The notes beneath the pieces were generated by a model. That model saw only the letters and a list, made by a program, of their open reading frames with translations. It was not told the DNA's origin and made no database searches. Below, one piece after another: positions 5,446 to 5,922 of a DNA stretch of 5,922 nt (position 1 is the stretch's first letter; every line of letters begins with the position of its first letter). Origin of the DNA: Candidatus Sulfotelmatobacter sp. (GTDB taxonomy: Bacteria; Acidobacteriota; Terriglobia; Terriglobales; Acidobacteriaceae); the NCBI GenBank assembly GCA_030037575.1, contig JASHRB010000057.1, forward strand, positions 1-5,922. Direction: 5' to 3'. Made by a program: the position numbers and the translations under genes.

Positions 5446-5922
5446 AAAAGGCCTTCCCCATCCTTGCGGTCCTGACCGTGCTGCTGCTGGCCTATGCGTT
5501 CTATCAGGCAATGTGGGTCGCTCCGACCGAGCGAACCATGGGCGAGGTGCAGCGTATTTTCTATTATCACGCGCCGTCGGCGTGGACCGCGTTCATCTTG
5601 TTTTTTGTGAATTTCGCCGCTTCGCTGGCCTATCTCATAAAGCGCAACCCCAAGGCTGATGCAATCGCGGTTGTGAGCGCCGAAGTGGGAGTGGTTTTCT
5701 GTACGGTGGTCCTGGTGACCGGGCCAATCTGGGCACGACCGGTGTGGGGCATCTGGTGGACCTGGGATCTTCGGTTGACGCTAACTTTGGTGCTGTGGTT
5801 GATTTACCTCAGCTACCTGGTTTTGCGGCGCTTCTCGGATAGTGCACAAACTCCGAAGCTGGCGGCCGTGCTCGCCATTTTCGGAGCACTCGATGTCCCG
5901 CTGGTTTATTTTTCGATCTGGT
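5442..5922 (+). CDS. ccmC: Haem handling protein CcmC, cut by right edge
   Basis: 160 codons before the window ends, out of about 220-250 in the family. The first helix (5-24) is followed by RIFYYHAPSAW (38-48), where His43 matches the first conserved haem-ligand histidine of CcmC. Then come helices at about 49-67 and 76-94, and the periplasmic WWD (tryptophan-rich) motif PVWGIWWTWDLRLT (100-113), which presents haem to CcmE. Another helix (114-128) and the start of the next (138 onward) are seen. The second conserved histidine, expected shortly after the final Ser-Ile-Trp, lies past the edge. CcmC forms the covalent CcmE-haem adduct at the outer face of the inner membrane. WWD motifs also occur in CcmF and CcsA; the short N-terminus, early His and the ccmA-ccmB context favour CcmC. 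The ATG 5442 overlaps the ccmB stop by four bases, with AGGCAG just upstream as a ribosome site. Confidence 0.93.
   Translation, partial: MKKAFPILAVLTVLLLAYAFYQAMWVAPTERTMGEVQRIFYYHAPSAWTAFILFFVNFAASLAYLIKRNPKADAIAVVSAEVGVVFCTVVLVTGPIWARPVWGIWWTWDLRLTLTLVLWLIYLSYLVLRRFSDSAQTPKLAAVLAIFGALDVPLVYFSIW

Overview
The window is bacterial, moderately GC-rich and gene-dense. The gene content fits a Gram-negative, cytochrome c-making bacterium. My best guess is an Acidobacteriota member, from the style of the small secreted protein, the LemA plus DUF2207 pair and the type of Ccm proteins. This is inference from recall, with no search behind it; deltaproteobacterial-type lineages remain possible.

Left part (1-2377, minus strand): a two-gene unit transcribed leftwards. 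lemA (1829-2377) is followed, after three bases and in the same reading frame, by a long DUF2207 membrane protein. That protein runs off the left edge at position 1 in a Gly/Phe-rich tail. It is the longest coding region here (at least 608 codons in the window), and its start is ambiguous because a G+C-rich repeat-like element (about 1755-1789) lies over the N-terminal region.

Middle (2378-2997): a divergent intergenic region. It holds a possible lemA promoter, a short tandem repeat, a broken inorganic pyrophosphatase gene on the minus strand (only about the first 50 residues are recognisable; the catalytic aspartate region is gone) and a perfect 8-bp inverted repeat.

Right part (2998-5922, plus strand): a small secreted protein of unknown function with two cysteines, then a cytochrome c maturation cluster in the order ccmE, ccmA, ccmB, ccmC. 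ccmA/ccmB and ccmB/ccmC each overlap by 4 bases (ATGA), so they are probably translationally coupled. CcmA and CcmB form the ABC module that releases holo-CcmE, CcmC loads haem onto CcmE, and CcmE carries haem to the ligation machinery. ccmC is cut by the right edge.

The most notable point is that CcmE has cysteine, not histidine, at the covalent haem-binding position (Cys-Ala-Ser-Lys-Tyr, a CxxxY motif). This is the signature of the variant Ccm pathway known from Desulfovibrio and some archaea, which can operate without CcmH and CcmG. I found no wholly undescribed system. The unusual CcmE, the pyrophosphatase relic and the orphan two-cysteine secreted protein are the points worth following.
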